From contig JAJZPJ010000030.1 of assembly GCA_021811225.1 (NCBI GenBank), forward strand, positions 10,807-18,210: a DNA stretch of 7,404 bases. The letters run 5' to 3'. Every line of letters begins with the position of its first letter. The stretch's first letter is position 1. Below, one piece after another: positions 5,926 to 7,404 of this stretch. This stretch comes from Pseudomonadota bacterium (GTDB lineage Bacteria > Pseudomonadota > Gammaproteobacteria > Burkholderiales > Rhodocyclaceae). The translations under genes and the position numbers were made by a program. The notes under the pieces were generated by a model. That model saw nothing but the letters and a program-made list of their open reading frames with translations, did not search any database and was not told the origin of the DNA.

Positions 5926-6891
5926 ATGCTCTCCGAATTCGACCTGATCGCCCGTTACTTCACGCGCCCGACGCCGCATGCGGTGCAGGGCGTCGGCGAC
6001 GACGGCGCGATCGTCCGGGTCGCGCCCGGGATGGAGCTGGTGATCACCACCGACATGCTGGTGGCGGGCACCCACTTCCTGCCCGATGCGGACCCCGAAG
6101 CGCTGGGCTGGAAGACGCTGGCGGTCAATGTCTCGGACCTGGCGGCGATGGGCGCCCGGCCGCGCTGGGCGGTACTCGCCGTGGCCCTGCCCGAGGTCGA
6201 CGAGGACTGGATCGGCGCATTCGCCCGCGGCCTGTTCGCCTGCGCCGACGCCTTCGGCGTCGACGTGATCGGCGGCGACACCACGCGCGGCCCGATCAAC
6301 CTCTGCCCGACCCTGTTCGGCGAGGTGCCGCAAGGCCGGGCGCTGCTGCGCTCGGGCGCGCGGGCGGGCGACGAGATCTGGGTGTCAGGCGCGCCGGGTC
6401 TGGCCGCCCTGGGACTCGCGCATCTTCAGGGTCGCTGCATTTTGAGTGAGCCGGCGCTCACCGACTGTCTCGCGGCGCTCGACCGGCCGCAGCCGCGCGT
6501 GACGCTGGGGCTCGCGCTGCGCGGCATCGCCAGCGCCGCGATCGACGTCTCCGACGGCCTGCTCGCCGACCTGGGCCACATCCTCGAGCGCTCGGGCGTG
6601 GGCGCCAGCTTGCGGTGGGAACGTCTGCCCCATGCCGCGCTCGCCGCCTGCCCGGATCAAGTTCTGGCCCGCGACTGCCTGCTCGGCGGCGGCGACGACT
6701 ACGAGCTGTTGTTTACCGCCGCCGCCGGCCAGCACGCCCGGATCGAGGCGCTGGCAAGCGAGCTCGGCCTGGCGCTCACCCGCATCGGCAGCATCGTTTC
6801 AGGGAATACGCTGACGCTGCAAGACGCCGACGGCCGCGCCGTGCCCGCCCCGCGCCGGGGTTTCGACCACTTCGCCGGTCCGTCGCAATGA
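5926..6891 (+). CDS. thiL: Thiamine-monophosphate kinase
   Basis: A 321-residue ATP-dependent kinase converting thiamine monophosphate to thiamine diphosphate, the active cofactor, in the cytoplasm. It belongs to the PurM/AIR-synthase-like fold. The N-terminal part has SEFDLIARYF, GVGDDGAIV (22-30), ITTDMLVAGTHF (40-51) and NVSDLAAMGARP (68-79), followed by VIGGDTTRGP (114-123); the aspartates in these are the usual Mg-ATP ligands. The C-terminal part has AAIDVSDGLLADLGHI (204-219), GGGDDYELLF (254-263) and RRGFDHF (310-316). All expected metal-binding motifs are intact and the length is typical. The Shine-Dalgarno GGGAG and the family N-terminus set the start at 5926. The gene overlaps pgpA by ATGA, an arrangement also seen in E. 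coli, where nusB, thiL and pgpA are consecutive. Confidence 0.95.
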   Translation: MLSEFDLIARYFTRPTPHAVQGVGDDGAIVRVAPGMELVITTDMLVAGTHFLPDADPEALGWKTLAVNVSDLAAMGARPRWAVLAVALPEVDEDWIGAFARGLFACADAFGVDVIGGDTTRGPINLCPTLFGEVPQGRALLRSGARAGDEIWVSGAPGLAALGLAHLQGRCILSEPALTDCLAALDRPQPRVTLGLALRGIASAAIDVSDGLLADLGHILERSGVGASLRWERLPHAALAACPDQVLARDCLLGGGDDYELLFTAAAGQHARIEALASELGLALTRIGSIVSGNTLTLQDADGRAVPAPRRGFDHFAGPSQ

Positions 6892-7382
6892 ACAAGCGCA
6901 ACGCGCCGCCGCCCTGGCGCTTCCTCTTTTCCCATCCCGCCCACTTCGTCGCCTGCGGCCTGGGCAGCGGACTGTCGCCGCTCGCGCCGGGCACCGCCGG
7001 GACGCTGTTCGCCTGGGCTCTCTATCCGCTGCTGCGGCCGCAGTTCGGCGCGACCGGTTTCGCCGTCTTCCTGCTGGCCGCCTTCCTGGTCGGCGTCCCC
7101 GCCTGCGGCAAGACCGGCCGCGACCTGGGCGTGAGCGACCACGGCGCCATGGTCTGGGACGAGATCGTGCCCTTCTGGGCCGTGCTGTTCCTCACGCCGA
7201 CGACCTGGATCTGGCAGCTCGCGGCCTTCGGCTTGTTCCGCCTGTTCGACATCGCCAAGCCGCCGCCGGCGCGCTTCATCGACCGGAACGTCAAGAACGG
7301 CTTCGGCGTGATGGCGGACGACGTGGTCGCCGCCCTCTACGCGCTCTTGGCGCTGGCGCTGGCCAAGTCCTGGCTGGGCTGA
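6888..7382 (+). CDS. pgpA: Phosphatidylglycerophosphatase A
   Basis: A 164-residue inner-membrane phosphatase that dephosphorylates phosphatidylglycerol phosphate to phosphatidylglycerol. Signature regions are GLGSGLSPLAPGTAGTL (24-40), then DHGAMVWDEIV (84-94), FRLFDIAKPPPARF (117-130) and NGFGVMADDVVAALYA (137-152); the acidic WDE and ADD residues are expected to bind Mg2+. Hydrophobic segments at about 38-50, 55-71, 94-118 and 146-159 fit a small polytopic membrane protein. The length is normal. The ATG at 6888 shares ATGA with the thiL stop. The frame is open well upstream only because it shadows thiL; the conserved HPAHFVACGLGSG near residue 16 fixes the N-terminus. Confidence 0.95.
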   Translation: MNKRNAPPPWRFLFSHPAHFVACGLGSGLSPLAPGTAGTLFAWALYPLLRPQFGATGFAVFLLAAFLVGVPACGKTGRDLGVSDHGAMVWDEIVPFWAVLFLTPTTWIWQLAAFGLFRLFDIAKPPPARFIDRNVKNGFGVMADDVVAALYALLALALAKSWLG

Positions 7383-7384
7383 GC

Positions 7385-7404
7385 ATGGAGACGGAACTGC
7401 GCCA
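7385..7404 (+). CDS. Start of a further gene, possibly CinA-family nicotinamide-nucleotide amidase
   Basis: Only METELR plus two bases are visible. The ATG lies 2 nt after the pgpA stop, continuing the tight operon pattern, but no strong Shine-Dalgarno sequence is seen. In related bacteria pgpA is often followed by pncC (the CinA C-terminal type amidase that deamidates NMN), whose N-terminus is similarly short and acidic. The identification therefore rests on context, not on sequence. Confidence 0.35.

Overview
This is a G+C-rich stretch of bacterial chromosome, almost certainly from a betaproteobacterium. The Rhodocyclales or a nearby lineage is my best guess, inferred from gene order and protein style rather than from any database comparison. 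Nothing looks mobile, phage-derived or recently acquired. I see no insertion sequence, tRNA, rRNA or CRISPR array, and base composition looks even to the eye.

Left edge (1-830, minus strand): the 5' part of a gene for an Ala/Glu/Arg-rich coiled-coil protein with a single membrane segment after the coil. It runs off the window and I do not recognise the family. It is divergent from everything else, and a 146-base gap (831-976) carries candidate promoters for both directions.

Middle and right (977-7404, plus strand): an unbroken co-directional series. It runs cutA (metal-binding trimer protein), dsbD (transmembrane thiol-disulfide reductase), ribE (riboflavin synthase), ribBA in the RibBX variant form (DHBP synthase with a degenerate GTP cyclohydrolase II-like tail), ribH (lumazine synthase), nusB (antitermination factor), thiL (thiamine-monophosphate kinase), pgpA (phosphatidylglycerophosphatase A) and the first codons of another gene. 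Many junctions overlap or are very tight: cutA/dsbD 7 nt, ribH/nusB ATGA, thiL/pgpA ATGA, ribBA/ribH a 9-nt gap, pgpA/next gene a 2-nt gap. This suggests operonic transcription and translational coupling. The two looser junctions, before ribE and before ribBA, each carry a -10-like TACAAT followed by a nearly identical pyrimidine-rich leader.

Functionally, RibB makes the four-carbon unit, RibH condenses it with the pyrimidine intermediate to lumazine, and RibE dismutates lumazine to riboflavin. ThiL completes thiamine diphosphate. NusB serves rRNA transcription, PgpA serves phospholipid synthesis, and DsbD feeds electrons to periplasmic thiol proteins. RibA and RibD are not here. Because the GTP cyclohydrolase half of RibBA looks dead, a separate ribA is expected elsewhere in the genome.

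Overall this is a conserved housekeeping region. I found no convincing new biological system. The items most worth a second look are the duplicated promoter/leader before ribE and ribBA, the RibBX domain decay, the unidentified coiled-coil membrane protein, and the nearly leaderless cutA transcript.
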